Part shown: piece after piece, positions 17,314 to 25,072 of the stretch
Layout: each line of letters starts with the position of its first letter
How positions within the stretch are numbered: the stretch's first letter is position 1
Source: an uncultured Alphaproteobacteria bacterium
Lineage (GTDB): Bacteria; Pseudomonadota; Alphaproteobacteria; HIMB59; GCA-002718135
Length of the DNA: 34,384 nt
Direction of reading: 5' to 3'
Assembly (NCBI GenBank): GCA_902580765.1
Contig: CACHLW010000011.1
Location: 1 to 34,384, forward strand
Notes under the pieces: model-generated
Told to the model about the DNA's origin: nothing
Database searches by the model: none
What the model saw: the letters and a program-made list of their open reading frames with translations, nothing else
Program-made: the position numbers and the translations under genes

Positions 17314-18539
17314 AATCGGTTAGGAGAATAAGCGCTAATATCTATATTTGGCAATTGATCTTTTGATAAACTATCAATAATTTTTCCCGTAACAGCTCCT
17401 AAAGTCCAGCCAATATGTTGATGTCCAAATGCATAAATGACATTATTATTTTTGCGAGACTTTCCAATAACAGGTAATGAGTCTGGTAAAGTAGGCCGTC
17501 TACCCATCCATGTTGATCTTACTTCTTTCAATTGAGGTAAAACCTTTCTTGATTGTCTTTCTATCATTTCAAGACGTTTTTTATTAGGTGGTTTATTTAA
17601 ACCTGCTATTTCAACTGTACCAGCAGCTCTTATACCATTATGAATTTGTATTAAATAAAATCCAGACTCAGACCAAGCAACGGGACGATTTATTAATTTC
17701 TCATCAGTTTCAAATAAAAGGTGATATCCTCTTTCGGTGTCAAGAGGGAATTTATCTCCAAGCTTGTTTGCAATTTCATTGGACCAAGCACCAGCACTTA
17801 CAATTATTTTATCAAAATAAAGTTTTTTATTTTCTAAAAATAATTCAATATTTTTTTCTTTCTGCGTTAAATTTTTTATATTTTGATTTATATAAATACC
17901 ACCTAATTCTAAAAACTTTTCAAAAATTTTAGTACTTATTGCTAATGGATTTGTTGTGTGTCTCGATCCAGTAAAGACTTGCCCAGAATAATAAACATCA
18001 GCTAAATTTGGTTCTAATTCTTTAACTTCATCTTTATTTAAATTTCTTACTTTAACGTTATTATTTTTTCTAATAATGTTTGCGTATTCATAATTTTCAT
18101 AAGATTTTTTTGAATCAAAAAGATAAAGATTTTCTTCATGACTAATATATTCTTTTACATTTACATCTTGAAAAATTTCATCGTAAGATATTTGTGAGTG
18201 TTTTAATAGGTTGGTAAGAGAGTTTGCTATTTCATTAACTTTTTCTTTTTTACAGTTTTTTAAAAAACTTATTGCCCAAGGCAAGTTCTTTAAAATATAA
18301 AAAAAATCAACTGCCAAAGGTCCATCTTTTTTTAAGAGCATTGATGGTATATCCCAAATCAATCCAGGATAATTTACAGGAACATTTGCATAGTCTGCAA
18401 AAGTACAAGCATGACCAAAACTTGTCATTGAACCAGGCTGCTCCCTGTCAATTAAAGTTACATTAAATCCAGATTTTTTTAAAAAATATGCGCTACATAT
18501 ACCAACTATGCCAGCACCAATAACAGCAATGTTCTTCAC
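17310..18539 (-). CDS. DadA-like FAD-dependent D-amino-acid/amine dehydrogenase
   Basis: Flavoprotein of the DAO/DadA family that oxidises an amino acid or amine to the imino product. The FAD-binding loop VIGAGIVG starts at residue 6 when translation begins at GTG 18539, giving 409 residues. The longer frame from TTG 18596 would overlap the upstream permease by 53 bases and add 19 residues before the first strand, so GTG is preferred. The C-terminal block GRRPTLPDSLPVIG and FGHQHIGWTLG match DadA-type proteins. A conserved REQPGSMTSFGHA segment follows the second Rossmann strand. It is the last gene of the PotABCD-type operon, 4 bases after PotC, so the imported compound or its product is the likely substrate. 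The stop overlaps the convergent ALDH stop. Confidence 0.82.
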   Translation of the reverse strand: MKNIAVIGAGIVGICSAYFLKKSGFNVTLIDREQPGSMTSFGHACTFADYANVPVNYPGLIWDIPSMLLKKDGPLAVDFFYILKNLPWAISFLKNCKKEKVNEIANSLTNLLKHSQISYDEIFQDVNVKEYISHEENLYLFDSKKSYENYEYANIIRKNNNVKVRNLNKDEVKELEPNLADVYYSGQVFTGSRHTTNPLAISTKIFEKFLELGGIYINQNIKNLTQKEKNIELFLENKKLYFDKIIVSAGAWSNEIANKLGDKFPLDTERGYHLLFETDEKLINRPVAWSESGFYLIQIHNGIRAAGTVEIAGLNKPPNKKRLEMIERQSRKVLPQLKEVRSTWMGRRPTLPDSLPVIGKSRKNNNVIYAFGHQHIGWTLGAVTGKIIDSLSKDQLPNIDISAYSPNRF

Positions 18540-18543
18540 TGTT

Positions 18544-19440
18544 CTATCGAGCTTTAATACCTCTGAGTTTTTCAGACCTTCTTCTAAGTAGCTCAACTGT
18601 AGTTAATAAAAATATAGAAAGAAGCACTAAACAAGTAGCCATACATAAAATAACAGGGCTAATTTCTTGTCGTATCCCGGCCCACATTTGTTTTGGAATA
18701 GTTAATTGATCAATACTAGCCATAAACATAACTATAACAACTTCATCAAACGATGTAATAAACGCAAATAAAGCTCCTGATATAATACCTGGTAAAATCA
18801 ATGGCATAATGACTTTAAAAAATGTTCTAATTGGTTTAGCACCTAAGCTTTGAGCTGCTTTTAACATATTCATATCAAAACCAACTAATGTTGCCGTTAC
18901 AGTGATTACTACAAAAGGTGTAGCAAGAGCAACATGTGCAAGAATTACACCTGTGAAAGTATAAACAAGATTTATTCTTGCATAGAAGAAGAACATTCCT
19001 GCAGCTGTTATAATTAATGGAACAATCATTGGTGAAATTAATATTGCCATTATCAAACCTTTATATGGCATATGTGGTCTACTTAAACCAAGAGCTGCCA
19101 GTGTTCCTAAAGCTGTAGCAATAACAGTTGCAATAATACCTATATAAAAACTATTTACTGTACCAACCATCCACTTTGTTGAACATGGGACTGTAGATGA
19201 AACGACGTCAGCACTACAATCACCAATCATATTTTTATACCATCGTATCGACCAAGCTTCAGGATCAGGGGGCCAAGCCAGCATTCCTTCTGTAAAAACC
19301 ATAAAAGGTGAAACGCTGAAAGATATTGGAATAATTGCAAATAGTGGTGCTATTAAAAAGAAGAAAACTACAGTGCAAAAAAATAAATAAAAGTAATAGT
19401 ATGTTCTTTGAACTGGTGATGCGTAACTTGGGAGAGCCAT
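18544..19440 (-). CDS. PotC-type ABC transporter permease
   Basis: Inner-membrane subunit of a spermidine/putrescine-type (POPT) ABC importer, 298 residues. The first membrane segment is at about 15-40, followed by a periplasmic loop with two Cys residues (DCSADVVSSTVPCS, about 72-86) that could form a disulphide. The EAA loop reads MLKAAQSLGAKPIRTFFKVI followed by MPLILPG. ATG start, 4 bases after the stop of the PotB-type gene. The order ATPase, binding protein, PotB, PotC, oxidoreductase is one operon. The substrate could be a polyamine, an amine or an amino-acid derivative. Confidence 0.9.
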   Translation of the reverse strand: MALPSYASPVQRTYYYFYLFFCTVVFFFLIAPLFAIIPISFSVSPFMVFTEGMLAWPPDPEAWSIRWYKNMIGDCSADVVSSTVPCSTKWMVGTVNSFYIGIIATVIATALGTLAALGLSRPHMPYKGLIMAILISPMIVPLIITAAGMFFFYARINLVYTFTGVILAHVALATPFVVITVTATLVGFDMNMLKAAQSLGAKPIRTFFKVIMPLILPGIISGALFAFITSFDEVVIVMFMASIDQLTIPKQMWAGIRQEISPVILCMATCLVLLSIFLLTTVELLRRRSEKLRGIKAR

Positions 19441-19444
19441 ATTA

Positions 19445-20710
19445 TTATCCTAACTTTATGTTGTCTATTCCAACAATTTTATTGTAAAGCCAATAGAAGA
19501 TCAGCATTATACCAAGAAGTATACCTCCAAGAGCAGCACACAATCCCCAATTGAGTGTAGTTTTTAAATGGTATGCTATCCAACTTCCAATTAATTTACC
19601 ATCTTTTCCTCCAACTAATTCAGGGGTTATAAAATATCCAATTGCAAGAACAAATACTAATAAACCTCCAGCACTTATTCCAGGAATAGTCTGTGGCAAG
19701 TAAACACGCCAAAATGCCATTGCAGGTTTAGCGCCTAAGTTTTGAGCTGCTCTCATATGACTTTTAGGAATTACTCTCATTACGCTATACAAAGGTAAAA
19801 TCATAAATGGTAATAAAATTTGAGTCATAGCAATTAAAGTTCCAGCCTCATTGTAAACCATTTGAATACGACCATCATCGCTTATAACACCTAACCAAAC
19901 TAAAATTCCATTGATAACGCCATTTTGTTGAAGCATTACAATCCATGCTGTTGTTCTCACAAGTAAGGAAGTCCAAAAGGGTAATAGTACAAAAATCATT
20001 AAAAGATTACTGTATCTAAGAGGTAGATTAGCTAATAGATGAGCAACCGGAAAACCAAGAATTAAGCAAAAAATTGTAACATATACACTTACCTTAAAAG
20101 TTCTAAGCCAAGTTTTTATATACATTCTTCTTTTTTCATCTTGTAGAACAACATCTCCATCTTCATCAAATGTTCTATCAAGTGCGTTCCAATAATAAAT
20201 TGAAGATCTATCATTTACCATTTGGTTAAAAGAGTACCAGTAAGTTGGATCACCCCAAAACTTATTTATTTTTATAAATGTATCTTTGTACGAAACAGGC
20301 TCTTCGCCCTTTTTTACAATTTTTTTTATTTCTCTAGTGGTTTTTTTTATTAAACTTTTCCAGCCAGATTTAGCATAATTCATTCTTGTTAAAGCTTTAC
20401 CTATCTGCCTTTTGTCTCCATTGGCTAGTTCGAAAAAAAGACTTTTATATACTTCTTCTGGAGGTAGTTCGTCTGCTCCTTTATCCCAGTTTTTATATTC
20501 TTCAAAAGTATTGGGAAAAACTGAATTAATTTGGCTATCGTCAACACTCCTGAGAAGCATATCTCCGATTGGCATTACAAAAGTAACAATAATAAAAAGA
20601 AGTAAAGGAAAAACTAGAAGAAAAGCTCGAAGTTTATTTCTTCTTTCAGCTTTGCGAAGACTTTGTTTAAGTGGGATACCGTCAGTAGTTAATAATTCAG
20701 CTGTAGAAAT
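19445..20710 (-). CDS. PotB-type ABC transporter permease with long periplasmic loop
   Basis: Inner-membrane subunit of the same importer. It has one membrane segment near residues 30-50, a long hydrophilic loop of about 150 residues, then the five-segment permease core with the EAA loop AAQNLGAKPAMAFWRVYLPQ. About 420 residues is well above the roughly 280-300 of E. coli PotB; the excess is the loop. The start is unusual. The only upstream in-frame initiator, TTG at 20722, overlaps a perfect GGAGG ribosome site (20720-20716). The codon correctly spaced after it, and matching the usual start of relatives (xSTAELLTTDG), is ATT at 20710-20708. I therefore place the start at ATT; TTG remains possible. 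Confidence 0.82.
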   Translation of the reverse strand: MSTAELLTTDGIPLKQSLRKAERRNKLRAFLLVFPLLLFIIVTFVMPIGDMLLRSVDDSQINSVFPNTFEEYKNWDKGADELPPEEVYKSLFFELANGDKRQIGKALTRMNYAKSGWKSLIKKTTREIKKIVKKGEEPVSYKDTFIKINKFWGDPTYWYSFNQMVNDRSSIYYWNALDRTFDEDGDVVLQDEKRRMYIKTWLRTFKVSVYVTIFCLILGFPVAHLLANLPLRYSNLLMIFVLLPFWTSLLVRTTAWIVMLQQNGVINGILVWLGVISDDGRIQMVYNEAGTLIAMTQILLPFMILPLYSVMRVIPKSHMRAAQNLGAKPAMAFWRVYLPQTIPGISAGGLLVFVLAIGYFITPELVGGKDGKLIGSWIAYHLKTTLNWGLCAALGGILLGIMLIFYWLYNKIVGIDNIKLG

Positions 20711-20722
20711 AGTAACCTCCAA
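20708..20722 (-). promoter_or_regulatory. Ribosome binding site GGAGG with probable AUU start
   Basis: On the minus strand the sequence is TTGGAGGTTACTATT. GGAGG is an ideal Shine-Dalgarno motif. No ATG, GTG or TTG follows at 5-10 bases in the permease frame, but ATT follows after 5 bases. TTG at 20722 would need the ribosome to bind upstream, in the hairpin's T-rich tail, where no purine-rich site exists. Confidence 0.45.
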
Positions 20723-20726
20723 ATAA

Positions 20727-20750
20727 AAAGGCGAGATAATTCTCGCCTTT
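20727..20750 (-). terminator. Intra-operon stem-loop between binding protein and permease genes
   Basis: A perfect 10-base stem (AAAGGCGAGA pairing with TCTCGCCTTT) closes a 4-base loop. On the minus strand it is followed by a T-rich tract (TTTTTATTT), so it looks like an intrinsic terminator or RNA-stabilising hairpin. It lies about 30 bases after the binding-protein stop and just before the permease ribosome site. Such elements usually allow much more binding protein than permease by partial termination or protection of the upstream mRNA. It stands out as a GC-rich island in AT-rich DNA. Confidence 0.8.
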
Positions 20751-20781
20751 AGATTAAATTACAAATTTTAATTTATCAAGC

Positions 20782-21885
20782 TTAGTTACCCATCCATGCA
20801 GCATAACGCTCGTCAATTTCTGCACCGTAATCTGACCACCATTGTGGATCACTCACGATTGAAACTTTTAAACGTTCTGGTGTGTTGGGCATATGAGGCA
20901 TAATATCAACACCTCCTGGTCCCCAAGGCTCATTGTTTTCAATGATTGGAATACCAGATGCTCTCATTGGTCCATATGTAATATATTTAGCTTGTTCAGC
21001 TTGTGCTTCAGGAGTTGAAGCATGCATCATAAAGTCAATAGCTGCATCTCTATTAGGAGCTCCAGCAGTTAGACAAAGATACTCTTGGTCTAAAACCTGA
21101 CCTTCCCAAATATACTCAAAGTTTTCACCTTCAGCTAAGTTTGCTGCACCTACACGACCGTTATATGCAATAGCCATAATTACTTCACCACTTTTTACTA
21201 ACTCAAGTGGTTGTGAACCAGCAGACCAGAAAACAACATCGTCCTTAATTCTGTCCATAACTTCAAATGCTCTATCAATAGCACCTGTTTGGTTAGCTAA
21301 AACTGTAGGAACTGCATTTGGACTTACTCCATCTGCTACCATAGCTTTTTCGATTACACCTGTTGCCCAAGTATGAATACCTCTTTTACCAGGAAATTTT
21401 TCTGTATCAAAAAAGTCTGCCATACTGTCTGGCTTCTCTCCAGGGAATGCATCTGGGTCATAAAATACAACGTATGTCCAAAAGATTTGTGGTACACAAC
21501 AGTCCCAACCAGAGTGGTATTCAAGACCATTATTTTCCATATCTTCTAACATTGATTCACCATCAGGGCCTGGAGTTGATAATTCAGCAATTTCAGAAGA
21601 AATATCTTCAAATAGACCTTCATCACAACCTGTGATTGCATCAGATGGTAATACATCTACTAAATCCCAAGTAACACTTCCACTTTCTACTTGAGCTCTT
21701 ACTTCACCTAAACCTCCATTGTAGTTTTCAAAGACAATTGAGCTAGGATCAGAATATGTATCAGCATAAGCTTTTTGTTGACTTTCTGTATAAGCACCAC
21801 CCCATGAAGCAACCGTTACAGCGCTAGCTGCAAAAGGAGCAAATACAAGTGACACAAATAAGAAGGCTTTTAAAAATTTAGACAT
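20782..21885 (-). CDS. PotD-type periplasmic solute-binding protein
   Basis: Secreted substrate-binding protein of the spermidine/putrescine-type ABC importer, 367 residues. A clear signal peptide (Lys-rich start, hydrophobic core FLFVSLVFAPFA) ends at ASA (residues 20-22). The mature part starts VTVASWGGAYTESQQKAY, the usual opening of family 1 polyamine/ABC binding proteins. Cys residues occur in ITGCDEG and WDCCVPQ. The ATG is preceded by GGAGG at good spacing. Codon and residue content (fewer Asn/Lys, more Gly/Ala) differ from neighbours, as expected for a highly expressed protein. The following hairpin supports high expression relative to the permeases. The ligand is unknown; putrescine, spermidine or a related amine would suit the ligase and oxidoreductases around it. 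Confidence 0.9.
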   Translation of the reverse strand: MSKFLKAFLFVSLVFAPFAASAVTVASWGGAYTESQQKAYADTYSDPSSIVFENYNGGLGEVRAQVESGSVTWDLVDVLPSDAITGCDEGLFEDISSEIAELSTPGPDGESMLEDMENNGLEYHSGWDCCVPQIFWTYVVFYDPDAFPGEKPDSMADFFDTEKFPGKRGIHTWATGVIEKAMVADGVSPNAVPTVLANQTGAIDRAFEVMDRIKDDVVFWSAGSQPLELVKSGEVIMAIAYNGRVGAANLAEGENFEYIWEGQVLDQEYLCLTAGAPNRDAAIDFMMHASTPEAQAEQAKYITYGPMRASGIPIIENNEPWGPGGVDIMPHMPNTPERLKVSIVSDPQWWSDYGAEIDERYAAWMGN

Positions 21886-21890
21886 ATATA

Positions 21891-21895
21891 TCCTC
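21891..21895 (-). promoter_or_regulatory. Strong ribosome binding site of the PotD-type gene
   Basis: Minus-strand GGAGG lies five to seven bases before the binding-protein ATG at 21885, one of the few consensus Shine-Dalgarno sites in the window and in keeping with strong translation. The surrounding 131-base gap (21886-22016) shows no other clear element; a separate promoter there is possible but I could not identify convincing hexamers. Confidence 0.55.
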
Positions 21896-22016
21896 CTATT
21901 TTTAATTATTTAATCTTAAGATTATGTCTGTAATGCTCGTGTAATAACATGTCGTTAAATGAAAAAAAAGGGGTAAAAGTAAAAAATTTTGGCTAAATAT
22001 AAAGAAAAAAGTATAA

Positions 22017-23105
22017 TTATAGATCTAATGCTCGAACATCTTCAGAATTCCAGCTTAATTTAAGTTCATCACCCTCTTTATGATTAAAACTTCCTTCATT
22101 TGGAACCTTGACTATAAACTCATTATTACCACAAACATCAAGCCTAGCTCTGATGTGATCTCCTAGGTAAATTAGTTCTTCAATTTTACCTGAAAAATTG
22201 TTGGAGTCAGATGTTGTTTTATCAATTGAAACACGTTCTGGTCTTATAGATAGTTGGGTTTTTTCTCCAACTTCATTCACATTAATTTTTAATGCTTTCA
22301 CCATTCCAAAACCACCATCCAATTCAACAGTACATGATGATCCATTCACTTCCCTAACAACACCATTAAGTGTATTATTTTCACCTATAAATTTTGCAAC
22401 AAAAGAATTTTCAGGTTTTTCATACAAGATATCAGGTGTAGACAATTGTTGTACAACTCCATCATTGAATACTGCAATTCTATTGGACATTGTTAGTGCT
22501 TCACTTTGGTCATGAGTAACATACACAACTGTTATGCCAATTCTATCATGAATATGTTTTATTTCGTATTGCATCTGTTCACGTAAATTCTTATCGAGTG
22601 CACCTAAAGGTTCGTCCATTAATACTAGGCGAGGTTCAAATACAAGCGCTCTTGCCAAAGCAACTCTTTGTTGTTGTCCACCAGATAATTGAGCAGGAAA
22701 TCTAGTACCAAAATTACCTAACTCTACCATATCAAGAGCTTTCTGTACTTTTTCTTTAATATCTGGTTTTGAAATTTTTCTCACTTCTAGAGGGAATGAT
22801 AAATTTTCCGCAACAGTCATATGGGGAAATAAAGCATAGTTTTGAAATACCATTCCAATTTCTCTTTCATAAGGAGGTATTTTACTTATTGGTTTAGTAT
22901 CTAAAAATATTTCACCATTTGTAGGGGTTTCAAAGCCAGCTAACATCATCAAAGTTGTTGTTTTACCTGACCCTGATGGACCTAACATTGTTACAAATTC
23001 ACCCTTAGCAATGTCCAAGTTTAAGTTTTTTACTACTAGTACTTCTCCATCATAACTTTTATCTATCTTTTCAAATTTAACGAAACTTTGAGATATGTCA
23101 TTCAT
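22017..23105 (-). CDS. PotA-type ABC transporter ATP-binding protein
   Basis: Cytoplasmic ATPase that powers the PotBC-type permease, 362 residues from ATG 23105. The longer frame from TTG 23147 adds 14 unlikely residues and would run through the candidate promoter, so ATG is preferred. Walker A GPSGSGKTT is at 42-50, the Q-loop is in VFQNYALFPHMT, the signature is LSGGQQQRVALARAL, Walker B is RLVLMDEPLGALD and the switch His is in YVTHDQSEA. The C-terminal part (about 230-362) is a TOBE-type regulatory domain with LSIRPERV. It is first in the importer operon, separated by 131 bases from the binding-protein gene. Confidence 0.93.
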   Translation of the reverse strand: MNDISQSFVKFEKIDKSYDGEVLVVKNLNLDIAKGEFVTMLGPSGSGKTTTLMMLAGFETPTNGEIFLDTKPISKIPPYEREIGMVFQNYALFPHMTVAENLSFPLEVRKISKPDIKEKVQKALDMVELGNFGTRFPAQLSGGQQQRVALARALVFEPRLVLMDEPLGALDKNLREQMQYEIKHIHDRIGITVVYVTHDQSEALTMSNRIAVFNDGVVQQLSTPDILYEKPENSFVAKFIGENNTLNGVVREVNGSSCTVELDGGFGMVKALKINVNEVGEKTQLSIRPERVSIDKTTSDSNNFSGKIEELIYLGDHIRARLDVCGNNEFIVKVPNEGSFNHKEGDELKLSWNSEDVRALDL

Positions 23106-23126
23106 AATATATTTTGTAATGAAGCT

Positions 23127-23155
23127 TGAATAACTGCATGAAAACAAATAGTCAA
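23127..23155 (-). promoter_or_regulatory. Candidate sigma-70 promoter of the PotA-PotD-PotB-PotC operon
   Basis: On the minus strand a TTGACT hexamer (23155-23150) is followed after exactly 17 bases by TATTCA (23132-23127), about 22 bases before the ATG of the ATPase gene. The -35 match is good and the -10 match is weak. Placement in the 66-base divergent gap supports it; there is no other evidence. Confidence 0.3.
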
Positions 23156-23171
23156 AAGTTAATTTAAAAAA

Positions 23172-24035
23172 ATGTTCATATTTGGAGTTATTTTTGCTTT
23201 AGTTGCTGGAATTTTGTTTGGCTTAATTGGCCCTACTACAAAAATAGCATATAATTCAGGAGCCTCTGTAGCATTAACTATTTTTTTACGTTACGCAGTT
23301 GCTTCGATAATTATAGTATCTTTTATCCCATATCAAAAGAATCTATTAGAAATTTTTAAAAAGAACCTCAAATACTTTTTATCTATATCAGCGGGTTCAA
23401 TATTATTAACGCTTGGATTATTGACTTCAGTTATATTTATTGAAGTTAGTTTAACAATTCTTATTTTTTGCCTATATCCAATATATGTTCTTCTATTTTC
23501 TATTATTGTCGATAAAGAAAAAATTTCATTAACTGTAAAGATTCTCTTTTTTGTAACATTTTTAGGAATTGTTTTAGTTATAGGACCATCTTTTAAAGTC
23601 ATAAATATAGTAGGTATTCTTTTAGCTTTTCTTGCCTCACTTGGATCAACTAGTATGATTATAGTAAATCAAAAAATGTCTATTAAAGGTATTTCACCGA
23701 TACCAATTAATATCTTTATAAATTTTTTTAATACTTTTTTCTTCTTTGTAATATTAAAAATATTTTTTTCTTTAAATTTTAATTTTGATATCAATATTTA
23801 TCTTTTAATTTTGATTCCTTCGGTGTGTTATAGCTTTGCACTTTTATCACAATTAATTGCTATCCCAAAGATTGGACAATCATATACCGCTTTATTTTTG
23901 TATTTAGAACCAGTGGTCGGTGTTCTTGGAGCTGTTTTTTTATTAAAAGAAAATTTAGAAATTTATCAAATGATTGGTGCTTCGATTGTAATAATAAGTT
24001 TGCTATCAGCTTCTTTTATTAGTCTTAGAAACTAA
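23172..24035 (+). CDS. EamA/DMT-family transporter
   Basis: Integral membrane protein of 287 residues with about ten hydrophobic segments in two repeats of five, the drug/metabolite transporter layout. The first half begins FIFGVIFALVAGILFGLIGP; the second repeat begins near residue 140 (NIVGILLAFLASLGSTSMI) and ends with LEPVVGVLGAVFLLKENL, a block found in EamA proteins. Members export or import amino acids, nucleosides and other metabolites; the substrate cannot be told. It is divergent from the importer operon by 66 bases, and its stop overlaps the convergent M19 gene stop by 4 bases (CTAA). Confidence 0.87.
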   Translation: MFIFGVIFALVAGILFGLIGPTTKIAYNSGASVALTIFLRYAVASIIIVSFIPYQKNLLEIFKKNLKYFLSISAGSILLTLGLLTSVIFIEVSLTILIFCLYPIYVLLFSIIVDKEKISLTVKILFFVTFLGIVLVIGPSFKVINIVGILLAFLASLGSTSMIIVNQKMSIKGISPIPINIFINFFNTFFFFVILKIFFSLNFNFDINIYLLILIPSVCYSFALLSQLIAIPKIGQSYTALFLYLEPVVGVLGAVFLLKENLEIYQMIGASIVIISLLSASFISLRN

Positions 24036-25018
24036 AATTGATTTTTCATGAAGTTAAACCAATTCTGACCTATTATTTTTGTAGAAACTTTTTCTGGAAT
24101 ATTATTTTCACACATTAAATAAAATAAATTATTTAAGTCACTTGGTTGCTTATACCAACTTGGTAACTTAGGCCATTTTGGATTTTTATCTTTAGATTCT
24201 CCATAGTCGATATTTTTGGTCCACTTTCCATTTCTCATCCACATAACTACATCATCAGGCCAATTTAAACAAAGATCAGAGCCTATTCCAATATTGTCTT
24301 CACCAATTAGGTTTACTAGCTCCTTAACCATTTCACAAAAATCTTCTATGGTACAATCACCTAAATTTTTAAGGTGGTAAGGATATAAACTTAACCCAAT
24401 AAAACCATTTTTTTTAACAAGTTTTTGTAAAATATCAGTATCAATGTTTCTTTTAGATTTATGAAAGAAATTTGGGTTAGCATGAGAAATTGCCACAGGT
24501 TTATTTGAGACTTCAATAGCATCAAGACAAGTTTGCTTTCCTGCATGACTTAAATCTACAATCATACCAAGTCTATTCATTTCTTCAATAACAGCTTTTC
24601 CAAATCGTGAAACACCTGAGTCTTTAGGTTCAAAACATCCTCCAGCAAGTGGGGTTTGATTATTATAGGTGAGTTGCATAAATCTTACACCTGCTTCAAA
24701 AAATTTTTCAATTAAAAATATATCATTCGCAATAGGAGCAGAATTTTGAAAACCAAAAATAATTGCAACTTTATTATTTTTTTTAGCAGCCAAAATATCT
24801 TCGGTAGTTTTTGCATGAGCAATAATGTCATGATGCTCTTTAAAAAGACGGTGCCAATAATTTATTTTTTCGAAAGACTCTTCAGTATTTTCCCAATACA
24901 CTAATGTCGCATGGATTGCAGTTAATCCAGCGTGGTGGGCATTTTCAAATAATTCCCTATTCCAATTACAATATTCCAATCCATCAATTAGAAGTATATC
25001 TTCACTTATTTTTGACAT
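24032..25018 (-). CDS. M19 (membrane dipeptidase) family protein with altered metal site
   Basis: Barrel amidohydrolase of the renal dipeptidase family, 328 residues, no signal peptide. Conserved: VDLSH (His158), AISHANPN (His179) and IGIGSDLC (Asp248). Lost: the N-terminal His-x-Asp metal pair (here IDGLEYCNW, 11-19) and the bridging Glu of the EGGH motif (here FGFQNSAP, Gln91). It is therefore unlikely to be an ordinary dinuclear zinc dipeptidase. I recall a similar M19-type gene beside the dimethylglycine demethylase genes of Pseudomonas aeruginosa, which would fit the sox genes nearby, but this is from memory. Its start is 54 bases from the divergent 554-residue gene. Confidence 0.82.
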   Translation of the reverse strand: MSKISEDILLIDGLEYCNWNRELFENAHHAGLTAIHATLVYWENTEESFEKINYWHRLFKEHHDIIAHAKTTEDILAAKKNNKVAIIFGFQNSAPIANDIFLIEKFFEAGVRFMQLTYNNQTPLAGGCFEPKDSGVSRFGKAVIEEMNRLGMIVDLSHAGKQTCLDAIEVSNKPVAISHANPNFFHKSKRNIDTDILQKLVKKNGFIGLSLYPYHLKNLGDCTIEDFCEMVKELVNLIGEDNIGIGSDLCLNWPDDVVMWMRNGKWTKNIDYGESKDKNPKWPKLPSWYKQPSDLNNLFYLMCENNIPEKVSTKIIGQNWFNFMKNQF

Positions 25019-25020
25019 AG

Positions 25021-25038
25021 ATTAATACTTCTATTAAT
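25021..25038. promoter_or_regulatory. Inverted repeat in the divergent M19 / uncharacterised-gene region
   Basis: An exact 7-base inverted repeat, ATTAATA - CTTC - TATTAAT, lies 2 bases from the M19 start, within the 54-base gap between that gene and the divergent 554-residue gene. It could be an operator for both. The arms contain only A and T, so chance is a real alternative. A TATACAT-like -10 for the plus-strand gene lies just downstream of it. Confidence 0.28.
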
Positions 25039-25072
25039 GAAAAAACCAAAATTAACTATACATATTTAATAA

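Noticed and set aside
17588-17932. Open frame of 114 codons on the plus strand
   Set aside because: Antisense to the DadA-like gene; translation is Gln/Leu/Phe-rich low-complexity typical of a shadow frame.
18540-18596. N-terminal extension of the DadA-like gene from TTG 18596
   Set aside because: It would overlap the permease gene by 53 bases and adds residues before the FAD-binding strand that relatives lack; GTG 18539 fits better.
20412-20726. Open frame of 104 codons on the plus strand
   Set aside because: Antisense to the PotB-type permease and runs across its ribosome site; Ser/Arg-rich translation without a recognisable motif.
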